Assembly: GCA_947384285.1 (NCBI GenBank)
Contig: CANDGI010000031.1
Coordinates: forward strand, 1-36,554
Reading direction: 5' to 3'
Length of the DNA: 36,554 nucleotides
Origin: an uncultured Lachnospiraceae bacterium
Lineage (GTDB): Bacteria; Bacillota; Clostridia; Lachnospirales; Lachnospiraceae
The notes under the pieces are model-generated. The model saw only the letters and a list, made by a program, of their open reading frames with translations, did no database searches and had not been told where the DNA came from. Below, in pieces: positions 9,063-17,275 of the stretch. Position 1 is the stretch's first letter. Each line of letters begins with the position of its first letter. The position numbers and the translations under genes were made by a program.

Positions 9063-9977
9063 TTAAAATTCCTCTGGGTACAGCCCCTGCTCTTTTAATC
9101 CTGCAAGAGCTTTTACTACCATTTCCTTGTCTTCTTTGTAGGTAACGCCGAACCACTTGTCCTGGGAATTCAACACCTGCACAACCGCCTTTTCTGTACG
9201 CAGCAATTCACCTACTGCCATAGGAAGATAATACTCTGCTTTCATTGGATTTCCAGGCAGTTCCTCTTTCAGGAAATTTTCAAACCCTGCTTCCAGCTCC
9301 CCTAAAATGCTTTCTGAAAATCCCCAGATATTCATGGAAACCGTACTGTTCATAGGAATTTCTGTCCAGGTAACGCCGTCATCCTCCGTATAGAATGCCT
9401 GTTCTCCACGCTTTTCAATATGGGTGCGCTCGCAGATTCCTGTTAAAAGCCCTTCCCCGTCTGTCTCGCAGACGCCTCTGGCCACATGCCCATTCTCTGT
9501 AAGGGTATTTTTCAACTCATACCCTACCATGGTATAGCGGTATTTTTCATCATCCTGATGGGTCATCAGATAATCATAAATTGCCTTGTAAGCATGCTTT
9601 CCATAATAATCGTCCGCATTGATGACTGCAAAAGGCCCATCCAAAACTTCTTTGCAGCAAAGGATTGCATGGCCTGTGCCAAAAGGCTTCTCCCGGCCCT
9701 CTGGAACCTGAAATCCTGCGGGAATTTTCTCCAGCTCCTGATACACATATTCTACCTGTATCTTCTCGGAAATCCGGCTGCCGATGGTTTCTTTAAATAC
9801 AGCCTCATTGGCTTTCTTGATAATAAACACTACTTTTTCAAATCCCGCTTCCATAGCATCATAAATCGAAAAGTCCATGATGATATGCCCCTGGGGATCT
9901 ACCGGATCAATCTGCTTTAATCCGCCATAACGGCTTCCCATGCCTGCTGCCATAATTACTAAGGTTGGTTTTTTCAT
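9063..9977 (-). CDS. Sugar-1-phosphate nucleotidyltransferase
   Basis: A 304-residue nucleotidyltransferase. The N-terminus LVIMAAGMGSRYGGLKQIDPV is the nucleotide-binding signature of the family that makes NDP-sugars from NTP and sugar 1-phosphate; AVINADDYYG carries the metal-binding aspartate. The ATG at 9977 has AGGAGG nine bases upstream, whereas the ATG two codons earlier would leave only three. With the adjacent kinase and galE it would turn a hexosamine 1-phosphate into a UDP-sugar for epimerisation, an alternative to the GalT-type uridylyltransferase of bifidobacterial lnp operons. The promoter lies in the divergent region with the AraC-type gene. Confidence 0.8.
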   Translation of the reverse strand: MKKPTLVIMAAGMGSRYGGLKQIDPVDPQGHIIMDFSIYDAMEAGFEKVVFIIKKANEAVFKETIGSRISEKIQVEYVYQELEKIPAGFQVPEGREKPFGTGHAILCCKEVLDGPFAVINADDYYGKHAYKAIYDYLMTHQDDEKYRYTMVGYELKNTLTENGHVARGVCETDGEGLLTGICERTHIEKRGEQAFYTEDDGVTWTEIPMNSTVSMNIWGFSESILGELEAGFENFLKEELPGNPMKAEYYLPMAVGELLRTEKAVVQVLNSQDKWFGVTYKEDKEMVVKALAGLKEQGLYPEEF

Positions 9978-10035
9978 ATTCATCGCCCTCCTGGATTCCA
10001 GCACCTTTGCACTGGCTGTTTTTTCTTCTTTCATG

Positions 10036-10103
10036 ATAATACAAAAAAAATGTTCTGTATTTGCACAATATTTTTACTTTTTTGCACAATCCTATGTTAA
10101 AAT
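10036..10103. promoter_or_regulatory. Divergent control region with two direct 10-bp repeats
   Basis: TTTGCACAAT occurs at 10060-10069 and again, identically, at 10081-10090, a spacing of exactly 21 bases (two helical turns). This is the geometry of tandem half-sites bound by AraC-family activators. On the minus strand a TATTAT -10 box (10036-10041) places the -35 position of the kinase/transferase operon inside the first repeat, as at class II activator sites. On the plus strand TAAAAT (10098-10103) is a possible -10 for the regulator gene, which would put the second repeat over its promoter. Confidence 0.7.
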
Positions 10104-10137
10104 AGAAGAAAGCAATGCAAAAAAGAAAGGAACTTTT

Positions 10138-11064
10138 ATGGAATTTTATAAATACCCGCTGGCCAGCCTGTTTGAAATCCCGCAAATCGTCACCATCCAC
10201 TATTTTGAATACGGAAAAGACTTTACATTCCAGGGAGAATCCCATGATTTCTGGGAGTTTCTTTGCGTGGACAAAGGAGAGGTTACCGTTGCTGCCGGCC
10301 AAAAAACCCATATCCTGCACAAAGGCAATATTATTTTCCACAAACCCGGCCAATTTCATTCTGTAACCGCCAACGGGGTCATTGCGCCCAACCTTGTGGT
10401 CATCTCCTTTGTATGCAGCTCCCCAGCCATGGAATTTTTTGAAGATAAAATCCTCTTCCTTGGCGAAACCGAGCGCAGCCTTCTTGCCACCATTCTTACA
10501 GAGGCGGCAGATGCATTCCTGACCCCTTTAAACAATCCTTATACCCGCCAGCTCTCGGGAAACCCCAAACAGCTTCCTGGAGCTGAACAGCTGATTGGGC
10601 TTTCCCTGGAGCACTTTCTGATTTCCCTGTACCGCAAGGGGGCCATGCCCGCCCCAAGCGCAGTGCTTACCAAATCAACCAAATTAAAGCAGGATGACGA
10701 AATCTTCCTGCATATCCGCACTTACATGGAAGCCCAGCTTTCCCATGCCCTGACCCTGGAGCAAATCTGCCGTGATAACATGATTGGAATTTCCCAGCTT
10801 CAAAAGCTTTTCCGCAGCAAATGCGGCAGCGGCATTATGGAATATTTCTCACGCATGAAAATCCGCCGGGCGAAAGAGATGATACGGGAGCAGAATTTGA
10901 ATTTTACTCAGATTGCGGATTGTTTGGGTTACACTTCCATTCATTATTTTTCCCGGCAGTTTAAGAAAATAACCGGGATGACACCTTCGGAGTATTCGCT
11001 TTCCATTCAAATGTTGTCGGAGAATGGGAAAAATGCTGGGGGGGATTTTTCAGATATGCTGTAG
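10138..11064 (+). CDS. AraC-family transcriptional regulator with cupin-like sensor domain
   Basis: A 308-residue regulator. The N-terminal half (FEIPQIVTIHYFEYGKDF, FLCVDKGEVTVAAGQ, GNIIFHKPGQFHSV) is the AraC cupin-like sensing domain. The C-terminal ~100 residues contain two helix-turn-helix units: LTLEQICRDNMIGISQLQKLF and FTQIADCLGYTSIHYFSRQF, the latter followed by the KKITGMTPSEY signature. The ATG at 10138 has an AAAGGAAC site; the frame is open far upstream over the divergent gene. It is transcribed away from the kinase/nucleotidyltransferase operon and probably controls it through the 21-base-spaced repeats. The ligand is unknown; an amino sugar or its phosphate is a natural guess. 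Confidence 0.9.
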   Translation: MEFYKYPLASLFEIPQIVTIHYFEYGKDFTFQGESHDFWEFLCVDKGEVTVAAGQKTHILHKGNIIFHKPGQFHSVTANGVIAPNLVVISFVCSSPAMEFFEDKILFLGETERSLLATILTEAADAFLTPLNNPYTRQLSGNPKQLPGAEQLIGLSLEHFLISLYRKGAMPAPSAVLTKSTKLKQDDEIFLHIRTYMEAQLSHALTLEQICRDNMIGISQLQKLFRSKCGSGIMEYFSRMKIRRAKEMIREQNLNFTQIADCLGYTSIHYFSRQFKKITGMTPSEYSLSIQMLSENGKNAGGDFSDML

Positions 11065-11070
11065 TGCTGC

Positions 11071-11151
11071 AAAAAGATGGAACTGCCGGAAAATGAAATT
11101 TAGCTACAGCTTATACTGTGGGTGAATTTCATTTTCTGGCAGCCCCATCTT
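11071..11151. terminator. Convergent terminator between AraC-type gene and efp
   Basis: Arms 11074-11100 and 11125-11151 pair over 27 positions with a 2-base internal loop and one further mismatch. On the minus strand the stem is followed by TTTTT (plus-strand 11071-11075), a good end for transcripts from efp. On the plus strand the T content is lower (TCTATTTATG), but the stem lies only ten bases after the regulator stop. Confidence 0.75.
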
Positions 11152-11161
11152 CTATTTATGT

Positions 11162-11237
11162 CATTCTTATTTTTGAGATTTTTGTTTATGCATTTTCTGC
11201 ATTCTTATTTTTGAGATTTTTGTTTATGCATTTTCTG
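11162..11237. repeat. Tandem duplication of a 38-bp AT-rich unit
   Basis: Two identical 38-base units, 11162-11199 and 11200-11237, lie directly next to each other; a decayed start of a third unit follows (CATTTTTATT at 11238-11247). They are in the spacer between the convergent AraC-type gene and efp. Probably a replication-slippage product without function. Confidence 0.85.
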
Positions 11238-11269
11238 CATTTTTATTTATAATATTTTTTTGACATTTT

Positions 11270-11827
11270 TTATACCCTGGAAAGGTATTCTCCTGTCCTG
11301 GTGTCAATTTTAATTATGTCGTCCTGCTCTACGAACAAGGGAACGTATACAGTCGCACCGGTTTCTACTACTGCTGGCTTGGTTGCGCCTGTGGCGGTGT
11401 CGCCTTTAAAGCCTGGCTCTGTGTCTGTAATTTTAAGTTCTACAAACAAGGGCGGCTCTACTGCAAACACGCTTCCGTTGTGGGAGCACATTTTTACCAT
11501 CTCGTTCTCTTTTACAAACTTCAATGCATCCCCGATTGCCTCCTGGTCTAATGCAATCTGCTCATATGTTTCCACATCCATGAAATGGAACAAATCTCCG
11601 TCAGAATATAAGTACTGCATGTCCGCCCGGTCAATACGAGCCTGAGGACATTTTTCCGTTGGGCGGAATGTCTTCTCTACGATACCGCCGTTCTTGATGT
11701 TCTTCAGCTTTGTCCTTACAAACGCTGCGCCTTTTCCTGGTTTTACATGCTGGAACTCAATAATCTGGAAAATATTATTATCTAATTCAATCGTAATACC
11801 ATTTCTAAAATCTCCTGCTGAAATCAC
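11270..11827 (-). CDS. efp: Translation elongation factor P
   Basis: EF-P of 185 residues, which binds between the P and E sites of stalled ribosomes and promotes peptide bond formation at polyproline stretches. [15 protein letters not shown] and [21 protein letters not shown] are hallmark sequences; the lysine in the KPGKG loop is the position usually modified. The start is a GTG at 11825-11827 with AAGGAGG eight bases upstream, giving the standard length; an in-frame ATG eleven codons earlier overlaps the control region. The promoter is at 11882-11910. The C-terminal [22 protein letters not shown] is typical. Confidence 0.97.
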   Translation of the reverse strand: MISAGDFRNGITIELDNNIFQIIEFQHVKPGKGAAFVRTKLKNIKNGGIVEKTFRPTEKCPQARIDRADMQYLYSDGDLFHFMDVETYEQIALDQEAIGDALKFVKENEMVKMCSHNGSVFAVEPPLFVELKITDTEPGFKGDTATGATKPAVVETGATVYVPLFVEQDDIIKIDTRTGEYLSRV

Positions 11828-11881
11828 TGGGTTTTCCTCCTTCATTGCTTTTGGGTCCAATCTGCCCTGAACTTCTTAACT

Positions 11882-11910
11882 ATTCTATACTATACTGGCA
11901 GATTTTTCAA
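11882..11910 (-). promoter_or_regulatory. efp promoter
   Basis: TTGAAA (11905-11910), a 17-base spacer and TAGAAT (11882-11887) on the minus strand; the predicted start is about 50 bases before the GTG codon. An 8-bp inverted repeat (11859-11866 with 11897-11904) brackets the start site without a T-run. Confidence 0.75.
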
Positions 11911-11920
11911 CCTTTTTTTC

Positions 11921-12361
11921 CTATTCTTCTTCCAATCTGGAAATCAAGTCCACTCGCCTCTGATGCCTGCCCCCCATAAATTCAGCCCCTAGATAAGCTC
12001 TTACAATATCCTTCGCCTTTTCAGCCCCTACAATTCTCGCGCCGAAAGCTATGATATTTGCATCGTTGTGCTCTTTCACCAGGCGGGCCGTGGTGGTATC
12101 CGAGCAGACGGCGCAGCGGATTCCTTTTATTTTATTTGCTGCCAGTGAAATCCCCACTCCTGTTCCGCAAATCAGGATTCCGCAGTCTGCCTCCCCGGCG
12201 GCTACCGCCCGCGCTGCTTTTTCGCCATAGACAGGATAATCACAGCTTTCCGTGCTGTCTGTTCCAACATTAATGACTTCATGCCCCATTTCCTCCACCA
12301 GCTTGGTGATTTCTGCTTTTAATTCAACGCCGGAATGGTCGTTTCCAATTGCTATCTTCAC
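11921..12361 (-). CDS. rpiB: Ribose-5-phosphate isomerase B
   Basis: A 146-residue RpiB/LacAB-family isomerase that interconverts ribose 5-phosphate and ribulose 5-phosphate. MKIAIGNDHSGVELK opens the phosphate-binding fold, the cysteine in ILICGTGVGISLAANK is the family's catalytic residue, and NDANIIAFGARIVG and MGGRHQRRVDLI complete the pattern. Length fits RpiB. AGGAGGAGCAAAG precedes the start. Sequence does not exclude allose-6-phosphate isomerase, but the housekeeping neighbourhood (efp, nrdR) favours RpiB. Confidence 0.94.
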   Translation of the reverse strand: MKIAIGNDHSGVELKAEITKLVEEMGHEVINVGTDSTESCDYPVYGEKAARAVAAGEADCGILICGTGVGISLAANKIKGIRCAVCSDTTTARLVKEHNDANIIAFGARIVGAEKAKDIVRAYLGAEFMGGRHQRRVDLISRLEEE

Positions 12362-12461
12362 TTTGCTCCTCCTTTTTCCATTTCCTCTGTTATCTTTTCC
12401 AGCCGTAAGCCAGTTGATCTGCCAGCAAACCCAGCTTCTTTCAAAGAATATAATAAATCAG

Positions 12462-12959
12462 TTATTTCCTGCTTCTATGGTAAAAAAACAGCACAATCTT
12501 TTCTAAATACCGCTTCAATACAATCTGTATCTCTTCTTTTGGATGAATCGGCTTTGTCAAAATGGTCCGGATGCCTGCCCGGTTTGCCCCATACACATCC
12601 GTAAAAATCTGGTCTCCCACAAACAAAGTATTTTCCTTATGGGTTCCCATCAATTCCATAGCCCGTTCATAACCCAAGACCTTGGGCTTCCCTGCCTTAA
12701 AAATATACTGTACCTGCACCTCATCATTAAACATCTTTACCCGCGGTTCTTTATTATTTGACAAGAGACAGCACTGGTAGCCAAGCTTTTTCAGCTGGGC
12801 AAACAGCTTCTTGGCCCGTTCATCTGCCGGCGCCCCATGGGGCACAAGGGTATTGTCCACATCAAAAATAATCCCACGGTACCCTTCCAAAAACAACCGT
12901 TCAAATTCTATCTGATACGCAGAATCCAGATATTCATTGGGATAAAACCTTCTCAGCAT
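12462..12959 (-). CDS. yqeG: YqeG-family HAD phosphatase
   Basis: A 165-residue HAD-superfamily phosphatase of the YqeG (IIIA) type. The nucleophile motif is FDVDNTLVPHG, motif II is in CCLLSNNKEPRV, and motifs III/IV are in AGKPKVLGYERAME and LFVGDQIFTDVYGANRAG. Family members resemble phosphatidylglycerophosphate phosphatases; in Bacillus yqeG neighbours yqeH and aroE, an order not seen here. It starts 33 bases after nrdR and ends 100 bases before rpiB, apparently co-transcribed. Substrate not established. Confidence 0.88.
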   Translation of the reverse strand: MLRRFYPNEYLDSAYQIEFERLFLEGYRGIIFDVDNTLVPHGAPADERAKKLFAQLKKLGYQCCLLSNNKEPRVKMFNDEVQVQYIFKAGKPKVLGYERAMELMGTHKENTLFVGDQIFTDVYGANRAGIRTILTKPIHPKEEIQIVLKRYLEKIVLFFYHRSRK

Positions 12960-12992
12960 CCTTCCATTCTCCTCACCTGAACCAATCAGACA

Positions 12993-13445
12993 TCAGTTGT
13001 CCAATATTTTTTTCAGTTCGTCCATAAATGTATTCACATCTTTAAACTCCCGGTACACCGAGGCAAATCTCACATAGGCCACAGGGTCTAATTCCTGCAG
13101 CCTATTCATTACAAGCTCTCCAATTTCCGAACTGGAAATTTCCTTCTCCTCCCGATTAAAAATATCCACCTCCACCGTATCCACCAGCTGGCTGATCCTA
13201 TCTGCAGATACCGGACGCTTATGGCAGGCTCTGAGAATCCCCGCTTCTACCTTTGCCCGTTCATACTGCTCCCGGTTATTATCCTTCTTAATAACAATCA
13301 AGGGAATCGTCTCTACTTTCTCATAGGTGGTAAAACGCTTCCCACAATCATCACACAGCCGCCTTCTGCGGATCGAATAATTGTCGTCCGCAGGCCTGGA
13401 ATCTATGACCCGTGTATTATCGCTGCTGCAATATGGACATTTCAT
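12993..13445 (-). CDS. nrdR: Transcriptional repressor NrdR
   Basis: A 150-residue NrdR, the nucleotide-sensing repressor of ribonucleotide reductase genes. The N-terminal zinc ribbon has MKCPYCSSDNTRVIDSR and RRRLCDDCGKRFTTYE (four cysteines); the rest is an ATP-cone domain (PLIVIKKDNNREQYERAKV onward). Length is exact for the family. GGGGAGGGG precedes the start, and a near-perfect promoter lies at 13479-13507. No NrdR-box or ribonucleotide reductase gene was recognised in the window. Confidence 0.96.
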   Translation of the reverse strand: MKCPYCSSDNTRVIDSRPADDNYSIRRRRLCDDCGKRFTTYEKVETIPLIVIKKDNNREQYERAKVEAGILRACHKRPVSADRISQLVDTVEVDIFNREEKEISSSEIGELVMNRLQELDPVAYVRFASVYREFKDVNTFMDELKKILDN

Positions 13446-13478
13446 AGCAATCCCCTCCCCAAAATCTAATTTGCTTTC

Positions 13479-13507
13479 AGTATATCTTTCTTTTTTTTTA
13501 TTGTCAA
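13479..13507 (-). promoter_or_regulatory. nrdR promoter
   Basis: A perfect TTGACA (13502-13507), a 17-base A-rich spacer and TATACT (13479-13484) on the minus strand, about 35 bases before the nrdR start codon. Confidence 0.85.
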
Positions 13508-13556
13508 TAAAATTTCAAGATTATGGGGAATCCTCTGCTTCCCTCCACAGGGCAGC

Positions 13557-14810
13557 TTACCTGCGGCCGGGCTTTATCAGGAAGGACAAAAAAAGCCCGA
13601 TTACTGCAAAAACCAAAGCAATCAAAAATGAATATCTATAATCTCCTGTCTGCCAAAGCACTTTGCTTACAATCATCGGCCCAAGCAAACCGGCCATATT
13701 AAATCCAATGAACATAATCCCGTAATTGACGCTGGAATTCTTCGCTCCAAACTGCTGAGCCGTAAAACTTGGATACACGCCCATAAACGCGCCAAAACAC
13801 ACGCCCACCAGGCAGATTCCCACATAAAACAGTGGTGCAGAGCCATTTCCGCTAAGGTACAGAATCCCCATTGCAGCAATTGCCGCTGCAAATACTGCCC
13901 GAAGGGTCTCGATACAGCCGATACGGTCCGATACCATCCCTGCCAGAATCCGTCCGAAGGTGTTAAACAAAGCCAGCACGGAAACTACAACCGCCGCTGC
14001 CGCCGGCGTCATGCCAATCATATCCTGGGCGATATTCGATGCCTGGGAAATCGCCATCATCCCAAGAACGGCTCCAAAAAACAACATGACAATCATCCTG
14101 TAAAAAACAGGCGTCCGAAGCATCTCTTTCCAATCCATATTGACAGCCAGAGCATCCTGCTCCTGTATCTCTTTTTTCACAGGCGGCTCCCAGCCATCCG
14201 GTGCAAATCCATCCGGGCACTTCACAATCAGCTGGGAACAGGCGCCTACCACAAGAATAATTACAACGCCCATCAGAATAAACGCTTTGCTTACGCCGAA
14301 TCCATCAATCAAGCCATTTGCCACAGGCGGCACAATCACAGAAGAAATCCCGTAAGAAGCAGTGGCGATTCCCCCAGCCAGCCCTGCCTTATCCGGGAAA
14401 AATTTCACGGAATTGCTGATGGTGCAGCCATAGGCAAGGCCCATGGCAAGCCCGCTGAACAGCCCATACCCCGCCACAAGCATTGGAACGTTTGATGCAA
14501 ATCCGCAAATCACGTAACCCCATCCAAATAACACCCCTCCGATGAAAATCACCCATTTCGGCCCTATCCTCTGGTTTAAAAATCCACCGCCGATCATTGT
14601 GATAAACCCCAGACCATTGCCTACGGAAAAAACCACAGACAAATCAGCCGCCGTCAATTCCTTTCCCAGGACTTTGGAAAGATGCGCCGCCATCGGCGCT
14701 GCAAATACGCTCCATGCATAGAGCGCCCCTATACATAAATTAATCAGGCAGCTGGCCGATAGTACCAGCCAGCGCCTTTTGGTCAAATCCATACGTTCCT
14801 TCTTCTTCAT
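13557..14810 (-). CDS. MFS transporter, oxalate/formate antiporter (OFA) family
   Basis: A 417-residue membrane protein with about twelve hydrophobic segments. KRRWLVLSASCLINLCIG followed by GALYAWSVFAAPM is the N-terminal signature of the OFA family, which moves small carboxylates by exchange or proton symport; GYGLFSGLAMGLAYGCTISN and AGLAGGIATASYG also fit. The ATG at 14810 overlaps the stop of the upstream gene (ATGA) and has GGGAGG seven bases before it. It is the last gene of an eight-gene operon with thiolase, phosphotransacylase and butyrate kinase, so it probably imports the pathway substrate or exports the acid product. The cargo cannot be read from sequence. Confidence 0.88.
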   Translation of the reverse strand: MKKKERMDLTKRRWLVLSASCLINLCIGALYAWSVFAAPMAAHLSKVLGKELTAADLSVVFSVGNGLGFITMIGGGFLNQRIGPKWVIFIGGVLFGWGYVICGFASNVPMLVAGYGLFSGLAMGLAYGCTISNSVKFFPDKAGLAGGIATASYGISSVIVPPVANGLIDGFGVSKAFILMGVVIILVVGACSQLIVKCPDGFAPDGWEPPVKKEIQEQDALAVNMDWKEMLRTPVFYRMIVMLFFGAVLGMMAISQASNIAQDMIGMTPAAAAVVVSVLALFNTFGRILAGMVSDRIGCIETLRAVFAAAIAAMGILYLSGNGSAPLFYVGICLVGVCFGAFMGVYPSFTAQQFGAKNSSVNYGIMFIGFNMAGLLGPMIVSKVLWQTGDYRYSFLIALVFAVIGLFLSFLIKPGRR

Positions 14811-15631
14811 ACGTTGCCCTCCCATCCTTTCGCAGCATCCAACTGCTGCATGCTTTCTTTTTCTTCCTCTGATATGATTAACGCCACTGGCTCATCCTCC
14901 AGAGAATCCACATAAATCCATCCGTTGGCATAGGGGGGATATGGATACTGGTAAAAATGAAATCTCTTCCCTCTGCTGTTCTGGATGCATTTCATCATCC
15001 TCTGGGTCAAAGCTTTGGGATACAGTCTATCCTGGTGGGAGGTTAAGTAAACATCAAACTCCAGCTCCTGGATTTGCGCCAGGGTTTCGTACTGCGCCTG
15101 GCTGGACAAATGGTTCTGGAAATTTAAACACATCACCGGCGTTAACGCATCCCCGGACAAGAGCAGCTTCAAAGAGGGAATCCATATGCCAATGGATCCT
15201 TCGGTATGCCCTTTCAGGGAAACCACTCTGCATTCCATCCCTCCAAGGTCGAAGCCTTCAAATTCCAGGGGATGGATGCACGCCCAATCCTTTGGCGACG
15301 CCAAATAAGGCCAGGTATTCTCCTTGGCCAAATCCCGGATCCATCGGTTCAGGGTTTTCCCATCATAATTTTCCAGAATTGGAACATCCAATTTCGGAAG
15401 AAATACCTGTTCAAACTGGCAGTTCCCTCCAATATGGTCAAAATGCCCATGACTGTTTATGACAATAAGAGGAAGCTCTGTGATGGTTCCCAGAGCCTCC
15501 CTCATATTGTCAATTCCAGAACCGGTGTCAAACAAAAGAGCCTTGTTTCTGCCCACCACAAGGCTGCCGCAGCAGCCCGCCCTGTCCTTCAATACATATA
15601 CCTGTGGTAATACTTTTGTTATTGTAATCAT
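14807..15631 (-). CDS. Metallo-beta-lactamase-fold hydrolase
   Basis: A 274-residue cytoplasmic protein without signal peptide. The zinc-binding HxHxDH motif is intact in VINSHGHFDHIGG; further ligands are expected at the histidine of LKGHTEGSIG, the aspartate of LLLSGDAL and the histidine of YLTSHQDRLY. It overlaps both neighbours by four bases (ATGA), showing tight translational coupling with the DUF1097 gene and the transporter gene. In an operon with thiolase and phosphotransacylase, a thioesterase, lactonase or cyclic-diketone hydrolase role is plausible, but the family is too broad to choose. The C-terminal YQYPYPPYANGWIYVDSLEDE is unfamiliar and may shape substrate choice. Confidence 0.85.
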   Translation of the reverse strand: MITITKVLPQVYVLKDRAGCCGSLVVGRNKALLFDTGSGIDNMREALGTITELPLIVINSHGHFDHIGGNCQFEQVFLPKLDVPILENYDGKTLNRWIRDLAKENTWPYLASPKDWACIHPLEFEGFDLGGMECRVVSLKGHTEGSIGIWIPSLKLLLSGDALTPVMCLNFQNHLSSQAQYETLAQIQELEFDVYLTSHQDRLYPKALTQRMMKCIQNSRGKRFHFYQYPYPPYANGWIYVDSLEDEPVALIISEEEKESMQQLDAAKGWEGNV

Positions 15632-16131
15632 AGCTTACGTACCAAAAACTTCTGAAAGGCATCCACGCCCACCCCTACATAAAATACTCCGGCTATCATG
15701 GCTGCGCCGATCTGCATGGGCATCCTGCCAAGCTCTGAAACCTTCATAGGCCCCATAACCGTAAGGCCGATGGCCCATCCGCAAAGCCAGGCAGGCGTAA
15801 AGAACACCTTCGGCAAGGTTTCCCCGATCAGGACTGCAATTCCCCCAAGGACAAACAGGGTCAGGTACAATTCCACATTGGAAGGAAGGGGAAGCTTCTC
15901 CATCACAAAAATCGCAGCCACCGCCCACACATCCCCGGCAAGAAAACCTGCCGCAATTTTCAGCGCATCCTTTTGGTTGTTTCCATTTGCAACATAAAGG
16001 CCGGCGCAAATCAGTGCCACCGCGCCCACCTCGACGCCCAGATAGGGCGCCGCCACCGCCCAGATGGGCGGCAGAAGAGCAATGCCAAGCGCCAGGGTCA
16101 GCATATTCACTTTCTTTTGTCTCTTCTCCAT
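15628..16131 (-). CDS. DUF1097-family membrane protein, paralogue 1
   Basis: A 167-residue integral membrane protein with about five or six hydrophobic helices and little soluble sequence. The pattern (LPPIWAVAAPYLGVEVGAV, then a glycine-rich AGFLAGDVWAVAA, then GETLPKVFFTPAWLCG) fits the DUF1097 family, whose function is not known to me. The ATG at 16131 has GGGAG nine bases upstream; an open extension of twelve codons overlaps the butyrate kinase gene. It lies between butyrate kinase and the MBL-fold hydrolase. A second member occurs at 26416-26961 in the partner operon, so the family probably has a direct part in the pathway, for example small-acid movement across the membrane. Confidence 0.75.
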   Translation of the reverse strand: MEKRQKKVNMLTLALGIALLPPIWAVAAPYLGVEVGAVALICAGLYVANGNNQKDALKIAAGFLAGDVWAVAAIFVMEKLPLPSNVELYLTLFVLGGIAVLIGETLPKVFFTPAWLCGWAIGLTVMGPMKVSELGRMPMQIGAAMIAGVFYVGVGVDAFQKFLVRKL

Positions 16132-16156
16132 ATGCTTTGTCTCCCTTTCTTTCGCC

Positions 16157-17266
16157 TTACCAGTCAAAGCCGCTCCAGACCGGCTTTCCGGTGTATTCCT
16201 TTAATGCTTCTTCTCCCTTCAGCACCCGGATTGCCCCTGCAGCCATGGCTTCCATCTCGAACTCTCCCGGATAGGCGGCAACCTTCGCAATGAAAGAACA
16301 GCTTTCCGTAATCTGCGCCACCAAATCCTCGCTATGTACCATGCCGCCGCCAAGAAGAATGCCGTCCACCTTTCCATGCAGGACAGCAGCCATGGCGCCG
16401 ATGCCTTTTTCAATCTGGTAAATCATTGTATTCCACAGCATTTTTGCATATTCATCCCCGTTTTCTGCCCGGTTTGTCAGTTCCACCGCATCGGAAATCC
16501 CCACATGGTTCACAAATCCCCCGGTTCTGGTACACAGTTTTTTCACATCCGCTGCATCCAGATGGTTTTTTTCCATATAATCCAACAGATCTGAAACGGC
16601 TACGCTTCCGCATCTTGTAGGAGCCATAGGCCCCTCGCCGCCTACGATGTCATAGCCGTCTACCATTCTTCCCTGGCGGTGGGCAGATATGGAAATCCCT
16701 CCGCCAATATGGCACACCACATAATTGCAGCTCTCATACTCCTTCTTCAAGACATGCTTGCTGTGGCGGATGGCTGTTTCCTTCAGATTCAGCGCATGTA
16801 AATGAACCATCCGGTTTACGCCCCGGATCCCTGTCATCCTCGCTAAATCCTGGAGCTCATCTACATCCGGAGGATTGACCACCATTGCCTTTGCGTGATA
16901 CTTCACTGCAAATTCATTGGCAAGCTGGGAGCCCAAGGCAGCTGGGTGAATCACCCCGTTAGCACAGTTTTCTGCATGGTCAAGCATCAATTCCGATACC
17001 CCATAGGTTCCCCCTTCCATAGCCAAAAGCCCGCCGCCCCTGCCCACGAACACGTCGATATCCTCCAGGGAAACCCCTGCCTCCTCCAAAAGCTTTAAAA
17101 TCATATCCCGGCGGTAGGGAAGCTGATCTGGTATGGTCTGGTATCTGGCAAGCTCACTGGCGTCATGGGATACATTTTTTGTGTAAATGCATGCATCATC
17201 CTCAAATAATGCTATCTTTGTAGAAGTAGAGCCAGGATTAATCGCTAATACTTTATAATGTTCCAT
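16157..17266 (-). CDS. buk: Butyrate kinase family acyl kinase
   Basis: A 369-residue kinase of the acetate/butyrate kinase family. VLAINPGSTSTKIALFED is the N-terminal phosphate-binding signature, GGGLLAMEGGTYGV and HIGGGISISAHRQGRMVDGYD are typical of butyrate kinase, and GVDGILLGGGMVHSEDL-like sequence (KVDGILLGGGMV) lies near the C-terminus. It makes ATP from an acyl phosphate and releases the acid. It follows the phosphotransacylase gene by nine bases. This pair is not in the thl-hbd-bcd operon but in a catabolic operon with a different thiolase, so the acyl group may be something other than butyryl (propionyl, isobutyryl or another short chain). Confidence 0.92.
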   Translation of the reverse strand: MEHYKVLAINPGSTSTKIALFEDDACIYTKNVSHDASELARYQTIPDQLPYRRDMILKLLEEAGVSLEDIDVFVGRGGGLLAMEGGTYGVSELMLDHAENCANGVIHPAALGSQLANEFAVKYHAKAMVVNPPDVDELQDLARMTGIRGVNRMVHLHALNLKETAIRHSKHVLKKEYESCNYVVCHIGGGISISAHRQGRMVDGYDIVGGEGPMAPTRCGSVAVSDLLDYMEKNHLDAADVKKLCTRTGGFVNHVGISDAVELTNRAENGDEYAKMLWNTMIYQIEKGIGAMAAVLHGKVDGILLGGGMVHSEDLVAQITESCSFIAKVAAYPGEFEMEAMAAGAIRVLKGEEALKEYTGKPVWSGFDW

Positions 17267-17275
17267 TTTGTTCTC

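Noticed and set aside
10060-10090. GCACAA half-sites in the AraC region resemble halves of the PucR-type operator
   Set aside because: They are in direct rather than inverted orientation with 21-base spacing, so membership of the same regulon is not supported.
11859-11904. 8-bp inverted repeat around the efp transcription start
   Set aside because: The arms are far apart and no T-run follows; not called as terminator or riboswitch.
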